Shown here one piece after another: positions 58,001 through 64,000 of a stretch of DNA of 64,000 bases. This DNA is from Leptidea sinapis. Taxonomy: Eukaryota > Arthropoda > Insecta > Lepidoptera > Pieridae. The stretch is taken from the NCBI RefSeq assembly GCF_905404315.1, contig NC_066297.1:4216001-4280000 (forward strand). The letters are read 5' to 3'. How positions within the stretch are numbered: the first letter of the stretch is position 1; each line of letters begins with the position of its first letter. The position numbers were made by a program, and so were the translations under genes. The notes under the pieces are model-generated. The model was not told the DNA's origin. It worked only from the letters and a program-made list of their open reading frames with translations, and searched no databases.

Positions 58001-60574
58001 GTCCTGATCTCTTACTGTCATAAAAAATCTTATTTCTTCATGACGAGCGCAGTTGTAGTGCCGCTCAGAATTTTTGGGTCTGCGGCATACTGCATCGTAA
58101 TGGGCAGGGCGTATGAATTACCATCGTCTGAACGTCCTGCTCGTCTCGACCCAAATTTTCGTTAAAAAAACAAGGAATTTAAGCAAGGAATGGCGGTCTA
58201 AATTTCAAACTTATATTATTTATACTTTTAGGTAGACTATGACAGCTGTGAAAACGTCGAAAAAATTAGTTGAGAGATAACTTCTATTTTGAGCAATGCA
58301 CGCACACTAACACAAAGTGTCATACAAAGCGCGAGTGTAGGACGTAGCATGTCACGCACACCATACTAATATAACTGGCCTGTTTTTTCAATTGTCTAAC
58401 AGTAAAGCTCTATCTAGACGTATAAATTATCTAAGATTTCGAATTGAGTTAACCATGTTATGTGAGAAAGAGCTTTATTGGCACAAGCCTAAAGTACATT
58501 ATTGGTAAAAAAGACATTATGGAAAGAGGCTTAAACTAAGCGCCTTTGAATTGTCATTGTAAATATTTAATCTAAACTAGCTGACCCGACAGACGTTGTT
58601 CTGTATATAATAAATAAAATAATGTTTTTATATGAATTTGTCAATAATATATCATAACATCAAAAATTACTTCGTAAAATATGCACCCTGCTGTCGTAAT
58701 GAAATTGTTTCACAGCAGAACTGTCAAACCGTGCGTCAATAATTTCTCTCATTGAAATTATGTATGGACATATCAAAGGAAAAACAAATTTGTTGTTTTT
58801 ATTTAATTTAGCAGCATTTTCCTATTTATTCACCTTTTAAACTTCTCTGGACTTCCACAAATAATTAAAGACCAAAATTAGCCAAATCGGTCCAGCCGTT
58901 CTCGAGTTTTAGCGAGACTAACGAACAGCAATTCATTTTTGTATATATATAGATAGATTACTTAATCTACCATGTACGGTAGTAGTAAAATTAGAGCTCG
59001 TGAGAAGAACATACAAGAAACTCAACGACCACTCTCTTAAATCAATGTGTATTTTTCCATAGTTGTAATATTAAGTATATTAAAATTATTGAAAAGTAAG
59101 TTTTTTATGGCATTCATAGTTAAAATGTATAACTATTCTGTCGAAAATGTATGCCTCAGATCGGAGAAGAACGGGCGCAAGAAACAAAACTACTTCTTTT
59201 TTTTTACAAAATTTTGTCACAGTAAAATTAATTATTTAATAGCCTGACGGCGGTTCCTCTATTGCCTTTCTGTGGTATCATCAAAGTCATTTTATGCTAT
59301 AGTAACCTTTACCACATAACGTTTATAACAATTCTTTTGAATTTCGTAACGCATATGTTTTGTATGTACATCTTCTAGGATTATGTTTTAATAATACATC
59401 GCCCAACAAAAGACTTACTTACTCGACTTAACCGAATAGTAGGCAAAACAAGTTTATATTTGTTCATGGTAAACGAAGATCTCAAGAAGAACTGATGGTG
59501 GTAATGTAAACAAATGTTTTGGAGATGAAGAAGTGACATTGATCGGTAGGAGATAGAGACAATTAGAGAAGGACACGGAGGAACTTACTGCATCGTTGAG
59601 AAGCTCCTCCAGTCTCTGCTTGGGAGTCTTGCCTTTCTTAGACCTCACGAACAGAATTATCTTCCGAATGTCACCGCATTTCCTGATGAAAATACAATAA
59701 TTAGTTAATACTTTAAATTTTTTTTTGTGTGAAACAGACAGAAAAACAGTCTAACTAATCATTAGCTTCACTCTAGTTTGTTAACGAATTTTGTTTATGA
59801 AATGAGTTGAAATGTTGTTTGAGTGTAAACTGAATGACACTGAGCTGTTACGCTGGGCGCGCACTAAGGGAGCGCGATTAGAGTAAAATTGACAAAAGTA
59901 ATCCATACATAACTATAATTTAAAGTCAAATAAAGTATATTCAATAAGGATAAAGCTTAGTGGGAGGCTCCTTTGCACAGGATGTTGGCTAGTTTATGGC
60001 ACAACGGCGCCTACTTCTGCCGTGAAGCAGTAATGTGGAAGCGTTATTGTGTTTCAGTCTGAAGGGCGCCGTAGCTAGAGAAATTAGTGGGCACATGAGA
60101 CTTAATATCTTATGTCTCAAGGTGACGAGCGCAATTGTAGTGCCGCTTCTTTTTGAGGTTTTTCAAGAATCCTGAGCGGTACTGCATTGTAATGGGCAGG
60201 GCGTATCAATTACTATCAGCTGAACGCCCTGCTCGTCTCGTCCCTAACTGTCATTAAAAATCTATGCGCTTTTGAATCATTACTATAAATATTATTTTAA
60301 ATTACTGAATCTACCATATGTTCGAAAAAAGTTGAGCTCGTGAGACAGTGTGACAGCTCAGTGTCATTCAGTACCGACGTAATAAAATGCTAATGATTAG
60401 TCAGACCGTTTGTGTGTTAATGAAAGTAAGAACAAACCTGAGGAGTTTCTCCACCAGAACCTTGCCCATGAAGCCGGTGCCGCCGGTGATGAAGACAGTT
60501 CTGTTGCTGAAGGTGCCGGCGATCCTGTCCGGGAGGTCTTCCATCTGCGCGGCTGTCATATCTGCCGACGCCAT
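34004..60574 (-). CDS. Fatty acyl-CoA reductase B (FAR-B), complete, 13 exons
   Basis: A second FAR, convergent with FAR-A. Exons in transcription order: 60574-60438, 59682-59589, 52660-52494, 48872-48782, 48185-48040, 42646-42537, 42018-41947, 40650-40530, 39528-39406, 38359-38240, 37208-37057, 35451-35346, 34133-34004. They total 1569 nt (522 residues plus TAA at 34004-34006), the usual FAR length. The ATG at 60574-60572 is the first in frame. Residues 30-38 are TGGTGFMGK (nucleotide binding), then DIIVHAAATVRF, HISTAYC, catalytic Y221-A-F-T-K225, PGW-x3-NINGPTGLLIGAGKG, WYPGG, and a FAR_C-type C-terminal domain ending in a hydrophobic segment (CLFWGLLLYWLSGW) and a Ser-rich tail. Every junction is AG/GT. 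An AG at 60590-60591 (minus strand) just before the ATG suggests that a non-coding first exon lies further right. No disabling change is seen, so the gene looks functional. Exact substrate and role unknown. Confidence 0.96.
34208..34495 (+). mobile_element. RTE-like LINE 3' fragment
   Basis: Plus strand: tgaggaagctcattgtcgct, acatagcccagtggttttga, ggctccccacaagatggacc, gatctggtcaagatcgccgg. Contains a deletion relative to the 18.7 kb copy. It lies in FAR-B's last intron, 75 bases from the final exon. Confidence 0.6.
34783..35000 (-). repeat. R300 copy, partial
   Basis: Contains gaagggcgccgtacctagtg, acttgatctcttatgtctca and cagctgaacgtcctgctcgt. In FAR-B's last intron. Confidence 0.65.
35460..36430. 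other. FAR-B intron, AT-rich repeat shared with 42225-42400
   Basis: The part 35880-36095 (cacctccccttttccacttcc inverse to 42230, gggtttcatcctac, ttttcaaaggttttggcact) recurs near 42225-42385, so both hold copies of one unnamed element. The rest shows nothing. Confidence 0.45.
36440..36690 (-). repeat. R300 copy, partial
   Basis: Contains gcgccgtagctagtgaaatt, cttacgtctcaagatgacga and gtagtgccgctcagaatttt. A second partial end (cagctgaatgtcctgctcgt) follows at once, suggesting nested or tandem insertion. Confidence 0.65.
36700..37025 (+). mobile_element. LINE 3' fragment (CSEELF family)
   Basis: Frame 36702-36971: HLRTTRHELGYHPHHRDVWR, STVRFSRSFLPRTTKLWNEL, PCAVFPGRYDMGTFKKSAYT. Close to the 19.0-19.7 kb copy. 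Its A-rich end lies about 30 bases from FAR-B exon 11. Confidence 0.7.
37792..38179 (-). mobile_element. Helitron-like non-autonomous element
   Basis: On the minus strand it starts TCTATATATATAAAAATG after an A and ends GGGCCAGCTAG before a T. It is nearly identical along its length to 58577-58953. It lies in FAR-B intron 10, about 60 bases from exon 10. Confidence 0.65.
38395..38535 (-). mobile_element. LINE 3' terminal stub
   Basis: caaattcaaatacttttatt and gaacgggcgcaagaaactca on the plus strand are the inverse of the LINE tail found elsewhere. Only the last 140 bases are present. Confidence 0.5.
40690..40855 (-). mobile_element. LINE fragment (CSEELF family)
   Basis: gaggtcaaacgagcctacgg and gaatcaggtgaaacagctct, cggtagaagacacac match the 19 kb copy with a large internal deletion. 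Confidence 0.5.
41047..41365 (-). mobile_element. Retrotransposon RNase-H/zinc-finger end fragment
   Basis: A 103-codon frame reads LRTLQARMGLSESNLCRFCC, EAAEDPKHILLECEAIART: a C-x2-C-x(n)-H-x4-C type finger at the end of I/jockey-like retrotransposon proteins. The frame is intact but short. Confidence 0.6.
41525..41915 (+). mobile_element. LINE 3' tail fragment
   Basis: Contains ctcggttaagtcttggtaag, atgatcccagaaaatgtaca, tcaatgacactacagattgg, a short cttctcaggtctgaggca block and the final ttttgaataaaaattttgaa. About 30 bases from FAR-B exon 7. Confidence 0.65.
42246..42258 (+). repeat. Poly-G run
   Basis: Thirteen consecutive G following five A, inside a repeat related to 35880-36095 (ggtttcatcctac...ttttcactttttat). 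Possible sequencing weak spot. Confidence 0.8.
42537..42646 (-). other. FAR-B catalytic exon (YAFTK)
   Basis: This exon gives NSYAFTKALGEALAVE and then PVIILRPSI. The Tyr and Lys of YxxxK are the proton donor and cofactor-orienting residues of this enzyme fold. The residue after Tyr is Ala; FAR-A has Ser there (exon 11567-11676, NTYSYTKAITE). Both exons are 110 nt with the same phases, good evidence of common descent. Confidence 0.9.
42785..42990 (+). repeat. tRNA-headed SINE, family B
   Basis: Plus-strand copy: head with cgcccagtggttaccctgcc and a gggtttgattcccggtaggt B-box region, then catttatatgatgaatg, agagtcatggatgttt and tattgtattaaatatatcgtt, ending in A/T-rich short repeats. It lies in FAR-B intron 5. 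Confidence 0.7.
43393..45720 (-). pseudogene. LINE endonuclease (part) / reverse transcriptase ORF
   Basis: 775 residues. Residues 1-130 are the end of an APE-type endonuclease (GDFNIN, then SDHSGQ). Reverse transcriptase fills about residues 370-640 with an intact FADD catalytic site. The C-terminal region (GILLWGHAADIDIVFALQKR, YYNTRNK) is a signature repeated in several 3' fragments in this window. The frame is long and open, so insertion was fairly recent, but the endonuclease start is lost to a frameshift between about 45720 and 45765. Confidence 0.85.
43393..46750 (-). mobile_element. Non-LTR retrotransposon (LINE), frameshifted
   Basis: A single element read on the minus strand. The 775-codon frame 45720-43393 begins inside the endonuclease (MCGDFNINLLEP) and contains reverse transcriptase motifs: FRPISVLPVFSKIFEKLL, KNQFGFTRGLST, CDLSKAFDCVHHE, GVPQGSILGPFLFLIYINDLP, the catalytic FADDTS and FLGITLDKKLQW. 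Upstream, 46062-45763 carries the endonuclease N-terminal part (DILCITEHW, GGSLIII) in another frame, so at least one frameshift separates the halves; NIVHQNIQGIS near 46140 is in yet another frame. 46748-46238 may be a decayed ORF1. It sits in FAR-B intron 5 in the same orientation. Clade guess: CR1/jockey-like; not certain. Confidence 0.85.
46751..47160 (+). mobile_element. LINE 3' tail fragments, two partial copies
   Basis: A short tail piece (actttcttaatgataccaca) is followed at 46870 by a fuller one (cattaaggaatttgctagaa to cacaatttgaataaaac). They abut the 5' end of the 43.4-46.7 kb element head to head. Confidence 0.55.
47255..47442 (-). repeat. tRNA-headed SINE, family B, worn
   Basis: Minus-strand copy with the same head and tail (gagtcatggattttatgtat, then tacttaaa-type tail and aaatatatcatttcttg). 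Internal deletions shorten the segment between head and tail. Confidence 0.6.
48933..49220 (+). repeat. R300 copy
   Basis: Nearly complete: gagatgatcaggacgttcag to ccctgcaaaggagccactgg. In FAR-B intron 3, about 60 bases from exon 4. Confidence 0.7.
49840..50350 (-). mobile_element. Retrotransposon RNase H fragment
   Basis: Minus strand: DDAVDKLARQALVKWLA near 50340, then after stops HVILEYSGMARQRAKTLGSE near 49990, the RNase H end and zinc-finger region of an I/jockey-type element. Several stops. Confidence 0.5.
50680..51320 (+). mobile_element. LINE 3' fragment, left arm of an inverted repeat
   Basis: Encodes FVLQKRAIRAIYNLGPKESL and NTRNKHKLVMPTTRLGRV, then the shared tail ending in repeated gaatttgaatttgaatt. 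It is highly similar, in inverse orientation, to 51935-52440. Confidence 0.7.
51340..51790 (+). mobile_element. LINE 3' fragment, second family
   Basis: RSHLEYGSQVWNPQYNVYVN and MERIQKK are reverse-transcriptase C-terminal features; after a frameshift near 51550 the end of the protein (CRSYNELLNDVDLDNVF) continues in another frame. Placed between the two arms of the inverted repeat. Confidence 0.7.
51935..52440 (-). mobile_element. LINE 3' fragment, right arm of an inverted repeat
   Basis: Minus-strand copy giving VLYVHKHIEEFSRNCDIHNV and NTRNKHKLFMPTTRLGRV, followed by the same tail as 50680-51320. About 50 bases from the donor of FAR-B exon 3. Confidence 0.7.
52780..52935 (-). repeat. SINE family A copy
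   Basis: Same leader and tRNA-like head as the copies at 558 and 30330, with the B box as gcgggttcgagtcc on the minus strand. It is about 120 bases from the acceptor of FAR-B exon 3, on the intron side. Confidence 0.65.
52940..54650. other. FAR-B intron 2, AT-rich, nothing recognised
   Basis: Long AT-rich intron DNA. The ORFs here are short and without family features. gggtaggtcagggacgatac at 53600 is GC-richer but not identified. Confidence 0.45.
54680..55275 (-). mobile_element. Two head-to-tail Helitron-like copies
   Basis: Two related units in the same orientation: about 54680-54960 and 54965-55275. Both contain tcgcgatacaaaagtaactg, the ctcagacctacccaatatgc block and atgagaatcggtcaagcc. 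Only the second has the CTAG end (54965-54968 on the plus strand). Such tandem arrays are known for Helitrons. In FAR-B intron 2. Confidence 0.5.
55440..55960 (-). mobile_element. Retroelement remnant, same family, undeleted part
   Basis: A 169-codon frame: IIDRTERDRLLAVTQNESGF, CGVEVDALGHNRLSCLKSAG, RISRHASINEVIRRAFAAPN, YGITRRDGKLPDWD, then the SKLRQLVLGLLLRLPKTAS reading shared with copy 1. It keeps the segment missing at 14.5 and 17.1 kb. Confidence 0.6.
56610..56875 (+). repeat. R300 copy
   Basis: Contains agggacgccacgagcataac, gcagtgccgctcaggtttct and gagaccgaaactcaataatg; ends early at tccatccatccg. Confidence 0.65.
56998..57342 (+). mobile_element. Helitron-like non-autonomous element
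   Basis: Ends CGGGTCAGCTAG before T. The 3' half (cacagctgtgaaacaatttc mirrored, ttctttataacaacagggag) is related to the 58577 copy, but the 5' half differs (aacggattttaatggggatt), so this is a sister subfamily shared with 60966-61330. Confidence 0.55.
57712..58165 (-). repeat. R300, one full and one partial copy
   Basis: A full minus copy (about 57712-58020) is followed directly by a second partial one (58035-58165) in the same orientation, repeating gagcgcagttgtagtgccgc and the tcgtctgaacgtcctgctcg end. Confidence 0.65.
58577..58953 (-). mobile_element. Helitron-like non-autonomous element
   Basis: Same family and orientation as 37792-38179, with TC and CTAG ends and the A|T insertion context. 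It differs by a few substitutions and a short deletion near its 5' end (tctcgagtttt region). In FAR-B intron 2. Confidence 0.65.
59140..59470 (-). mobile_element. LINE 3' tail fragment
   Basis: Minus strand holds the tail of the same family (atgcctcagatcggagaag inverse, atcgcccaacaaaagactta, gcaaaacaagtttatatttg). Ends about 120 bases from FAR-B exon 2. Confidence 0.6.
59955..60265 (-). repeat. R300 copy
   Basis: Nearly complete minus copy from gggaggctcctttgcacagg to gctgaacgccctgctcgtct. In FAR-B intron 1, about 170 bases from exon 1. Confidence 0.7.
60438..60574 (-). other. FAR-B first coding exon with NADPH-binding motif
   Basis: Encodes residues 1-45 and two bases of codon 46. It carries the TGGTGFMGK loop of the extended short-chain dehydrogenase fold and ends at CTCCTCAG|gtttgt, within KLLR. 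Fifteen bases of 5' UTR (60575-60589) lie between the ATG and a consensus acceptor (ttattccag), so the transcript starts in an upstream non-coding exon not identified here. Confidence 0.9.
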
Positions 60575-60965
60575 TGTCGTTCACTACTTCTGGAATAACA
60601 TAGCATTACTTAATTAGTCACTCGTATAAAACAACGTGGAAAATTTGTAAATTAAAGTAAATATTTCGAAATTTAAGGATATTAAAGTCTTAGATAATTT
60701 ATACTTCTAGATACAGCCTCTTGCTGAGAAACAACCGATGAAAATAGGCCAGGTTTATTACTTTAGTGTGCGTGACAAGCTACTTCTTACACTCGCGATT
60801 TGTATGACACTTCGTGTTAGTGTGCGTGAATTGCTCAAAATAGAGGTTAGTTCTAAACTCACTTTTTTTTCCACGTTTTCACAGCTGTCATAGTCTGTCT
60901 ACACGTATTAACGATCTATGCTTATAGTGTTAAAAACCTTGTATATTTTATAGGTTTTATATAAT

Positions 60966-61330
60966 AAAAGCTGACCCGACAGATGTTGTTCTGTACATAT
61001 TTAAAAAAATACTGTTTTTATAAAATTGTCAATAATATTTCATAACATCAAGAATAATTGTATCGTAAAATATGCTCCCTGTTGTTATAATGAAATTGTT
61101 TCACAGCAACTGTCAAACCGTGCGTCACTAAATTCTCTCATAGAGAATAATATGTACATACAAAGCAAATATTGGAAATAAAAATAAATATGGGTCCCAA
61201 ATCGAAATAAAAACTATCCTATTTCTTAAGTTGGACTAAACTGCACTCCATAAAGTAATCCTCATTAAAATCCGTTCATTAGTTTAGGAGTCCATCGCGG
61301 ACAAACAACGTGTCACGTAATTTATATATA
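60966..61330 (-). mobile_element. Helitron-like element, 3' end worn
   Basis: Inverted relative to 56998-57342 and similar through most of its length (ctgacccgacagatgttgtt, then ttaagttggactaaactgca). The expected CTAG end reads CTTT on the minus strand, so the terminus is mutated. It lies just left of the retrotransposon tail at 61333. Confidence 0.5.
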
Positions 61331-61332
61331 TT

Positions 61333-61800
61333 ATGCTGGAGATAGTTCAAAAAGCATTTTTGCGTTTCCTATATAAGTGGAAACTGGGTTTCTACCCGTA
61401 CTTGTTCCCGACGGCGTATCTCATCCGTTGCTTCGGATACAACACCCTGGAAACCAGACGAGCTCTCGACCAGGCAACTACCTCACCTAAAGTTACCCGG
61501 GGCTTAATAGATGCCCCTGATTTTCATAATGAGCTGATGATTGTTTACACCTGGCAATTATAGTTGTAGTTGGAATCACCGTCTGCTGGCAGTACCCACG
61601 TGTAGTGAGTCTTGAAATTGTTTAATCACCTCGTAGAAGCCCGCCCTGATTGTGATCTATTTACTAACAGACTTGAGGTGTTGGTACAGTTGCTGCTCTA
61701 ACTTTGTTTAAGTCCTCGCATAATAGTGTCTAGCAATAGTGACGTAGGTACTTGATTAATGTAATTGGTGTAGTAACCGTTTTAATTAAAATAAATAAAT
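61333..61800 (+). mobile_element. LINE 3' fragment, fourth family
   Basis: IVQKAFLRFLYKWKLGFYPY, FPTAYLIRCFGYNTLETRRA is the region after the reverse transcriptase (VQ-x-FLRFLY and GYNSLE-type motifs). The open frame ends at 61563; the rest is 3' DNA ending with aaataaataaag. Confidence 0.65.
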
Positions 61801-62549
61801 AAAGAAACAAATATATATTAAAATAACAGTCAATTAATTATGTACCTTAATGGTTAAACAGATGCTCGGAAGATATCTGACACTTAAACAAACACAAAAC
61901 TCAAAGTCACATAAGATATTATTGCAGAACGTACAAGTTACAATGTGAACATTGTGGCTACCGAAAATCTAATGAAAATATAATGTTTCGTTTAGAATGT
62001 AACCATCATCCGTCGAGTCGTTTCAGCAACCTCTAAGCCAATGTTGCGATGTCCTAATTCGTGTTTTATGTAATAACAGATGAAGACGAAGAAGAGTCTG
62101 CAATTATTTGAGCAATTCGTTATAAATACATTCATTATTTGTCATTGAAGCTGCGAAACGTTTTGTCATTTTGCGTTGGTTGAGCAACGCAGATGTAATT
62201 ACTTCGGGTTAACCTTTGCCGCTGAATGTCAAGAATATGTCGCGAGTAATGCGTACTTACTTGTGCGCAGACAGACAGATGAAGAAACTCATTGCCAATC
62301 TGTTATTTCCTTATTTTACACTTTTAATTTACGTAAACATGATTTTAGTTGGCACACTGAAGTAATAAACCTGGCCTGTTATCATGCGTTGTCTGACAGC
62401 AAGAGGATTTATCTACAGGTATAAATTATCTAAGTAGTTACATTTCTAGCATAATGAGACTGGTAAGGTAAGGTCGGTAACGCTCTACCATTAGGTGCCC
62501 CTATGCTAATTTATCGTCCTCTTACATAAAAAAAAATTTGAATGACTAA

Positions 62550-62869
62550 CGGCCGTTTCCAATATACTACCTACAGATAGAGATAAAAAACTACTTTCTA
62601 CTGTCAGTAATTAACTGTCAATAATCTGAAGCTGTCCCAATATACCAGATAAGTCATTCTTATTGCCTTATATTGGAACGCGTGAATTGCAATTTCCATA
62701 GAAACTTCTATCGCTGTTAAGCTATACGTCGTCCCATTGACAGACAACGTGTACGAATAAGATGAGTTACCGTCGATAAGTTTATTGGGACAGAAAAGTC
62801 AACGATAGTTACGATTTTATATCTCAAGTAGGCCACAACCGGACATAGACTGAATATTGGGAATGGCCG
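62550..62869. mobile_element. PIF/Harbinger-like MITE, copy 3
   Basis: Begins CGGCCGTTTCCAATATAC, ends ATATTGGGAATGGCCG, flanked by TAA duplications. The interior matches copies 1 and 2 (ctgtcccaatatacc, gaattgcaatttccatag). Confidence 0.65.
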
Positions 62870-62884
62870 TAACACTGTCTACTT

Positions 62885-63110
62885 TTTCTTATGAAAATAA
62901 GGGACGAGACGAGTAGGACGTTCAGCTGATGATAATTGATCCACCCTGCCCATCACAATGAAGTGCCGCTCCAGATGATTAAAAAACCCAAAAATTCTGT
63001 GCGGCTCTACAAATGCTCTCGTCACCTGTATACAAAAGATGTCAAGCCTCATTTGCCCAGTAATTTCACTAGACCGAAACACAATAATGCTTACACATTA
63101 CTGCTACTTC
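62885..63110 (+). repeat. R300 copy, 3'-truncated
   Basis: Contains aagggacgagacgagtagga, gaagtgccgctcc and catttgcccagtaatttcac; truncated after cattactgct. Confidence 0.65.
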
Positions 63111-63559
63111 CTTTTTTATGGAAATTAATTAATTGTCTAAAATTATGTACGCAATTAAGCACTTCCGTACTTTGTGGTCGACGTCATTAAATAAAACATA
63201 ATATTATTATGCTTATATAATACAGCTTCAAGTAGGTACATTCACGTACAGTACCAACTATTATTTTAAAATTATTTGACATTTGACAACATAACAATAC
63301 ATGGCCACAGTAATTGTTAATATAATTACAACAAAAAACGCTGTACAAATGGTAGTAGTCGTTGCGTAACATCTTGTATCTATTATTTAATTTAATTAGT
63401 TTTTATAGACAGTGACTGTGGCTGCCCCACACGCTGCCGATATTAATTTGTATTAACTTATTATTTGTACTGCACTGCACAACTGTTAATATGTTAATAC
63501 TATTTAATATAATCACTATGATAAGAAATAACTATAATAGCATATAATATTTAGATCTT

Positions 63560-63765
63560 TCGTTAACTTGATTCGTGTAAGTTAGTTGTCAGTGCCAACT
63601 AACAGTTGGTAGCATCATAACGGTAGGCGTTTGTGCCCTATATAAGCCAGAGCGCTAAGTTCAAGTAAGCATTACTTATAGTGACACTGTACAACTTCTG
63701 AATATTAGTGGAAACTGTAAAATACATATATTTCAATTTAATTATGTGCGTTTAAATTACCAACC
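63560..63765 (+). promoter_or_regulatory. TATA-containing segment, possible solo LTR
   Basis: tgccctatataagccagagc is a strong TATA box, with a cluster of candidate initiators 25-40 bases downstream (ttcaagtaagcattact). The flanking gttagttgtcagtgcc and aaattaccaacc look like LTR ends of a gypsy-type element, but no target duplication or internal retroviral DNA was identified. Confidence 0.3.
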
Positions 63766-63774
63766 CCCTCTACA

Positions 63775-64000
63775 CAAGTTTATGTTTGTTCCCATATTAT
63801 TTGTACTGCAGAAGAGGGCTATTCGCGCTATTTATAGCCTAAGGAATAATTGAGAGCAAAATTCAAAGAAATTAACATCTTGACTGTTGCTTCTCAATAT
63901 ATTCTTGATAATGTACTGTATGTTCATAGGCACTTAAGTGAATTTGCCAGAAACTGTCATAACCATAATGTTAACACCAGGAACAGATACAATCTTATAA
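63775..64000 (+). mobile_element. LINE 3' fragment running off the window
   Basis: Contains ttgtactgcagaagagggct, agcctaaggaataattgaga and catgttaacaccaggaacag equivalents of the 50680 copy. The right limit is outside the window. Confidence 0.65.

Larger units (their letters stand above)
60575..61860 (-). promoter_or_regulatory. Upstream flank of FAR-B, probable 5' UTR intron
   Basis: The 15 bases before the ATG follow a good splice acceptor, so the region to the right is probably a 5' UTR intron. A weak candidate non-coding exon with an AAG|gtacat donor lies near 61850, but nothing proves it. No convincing TATA box or initiator for FAR-B was seen; the interval also holds a Helitron-like copy and a retrotransposon tail. 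Confidence 0.25.

Noticed and set aside
1..64000. CRISPR arrays, bacterial operons, rRNA genes
   Set aside because: No regularly spaced repeats or rRNA sequence; gene structure is eukaryotic.

Overview
The window reads as nuclear DNA of an insect, most likely a moth or butterfly (Lepidoptera). It is AT-rich, its genes are cut into many short exons by GT-AG introns, and the introns are packed with tRNA-headed SINEs, decayed non-LTR retrotransposons, MITEs and Helitron-like elements ending in CTAG|T. There are no operons, rRNA genes or CRISPR arrays. The species cannot be named from the sequence.

Two protein-coding genes can be rebuilt exon by exon, and both are fatty acyl-CoA reductases (FARs: NADPH-dependent reduction of fatty acyl-CoA to fatty alcohol). 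FAR-A runs left to right through 11 recognised exons (5954-22619). Its first coding exon, with the nucleotide-binding motif, is not seen and probably lies left of the window. FAR-B runs right to left through 13 exons (60574-34004) and is complete: 522 codons with an intact Rossmann motif, a YxxxK catalytic pair and a hydrophobic C-terminal segment. The two genes converge on an 11.4 kb spacer. They share many intron positions and phases, so they look like old duplicates, one of them inverted.

Layout: 1-5.9 kb, repeats upstream of or inside the first FAR-A intron; 5.9-22.6 kb, FAR-A with MITEs and retroelement fragments in its introns; 22.6-34.0 kb, intergenic spacer with a near-perfect 1.08 kb tandem duplication (27057-29222), non-LTR fragments and fold-back elements; 34.0-60.6 kb, FAR-B, whose introns hold a 3.4 kb non-LTR retrotransposon (43.4-46.7 kb), a large inverted repeat of retrotransposon tails (50.7-52.4 kb) and several Helitron-like copies; 60.6-64 kb, upstream flank of FAR-B with repeats and a TATA-containing, possibly LTR-derived segment.

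The least ordinary signals are two fold-back elements whose minus strands carry hammerhead-ribozyme-like cores (about 9184-9257 and 30849-30934), the 1.08 kb tandem duplication with a small exon-like block in each unit, two retroelement copies sharing one deletion junction (14.0-14.6 and 16.7-17.4 kb), and an intronic inverted repeat able to give a long RNA hairpin inside the FAR-B transcript. All assignments come from reading the sequence and from family knowledge; no database search was run.
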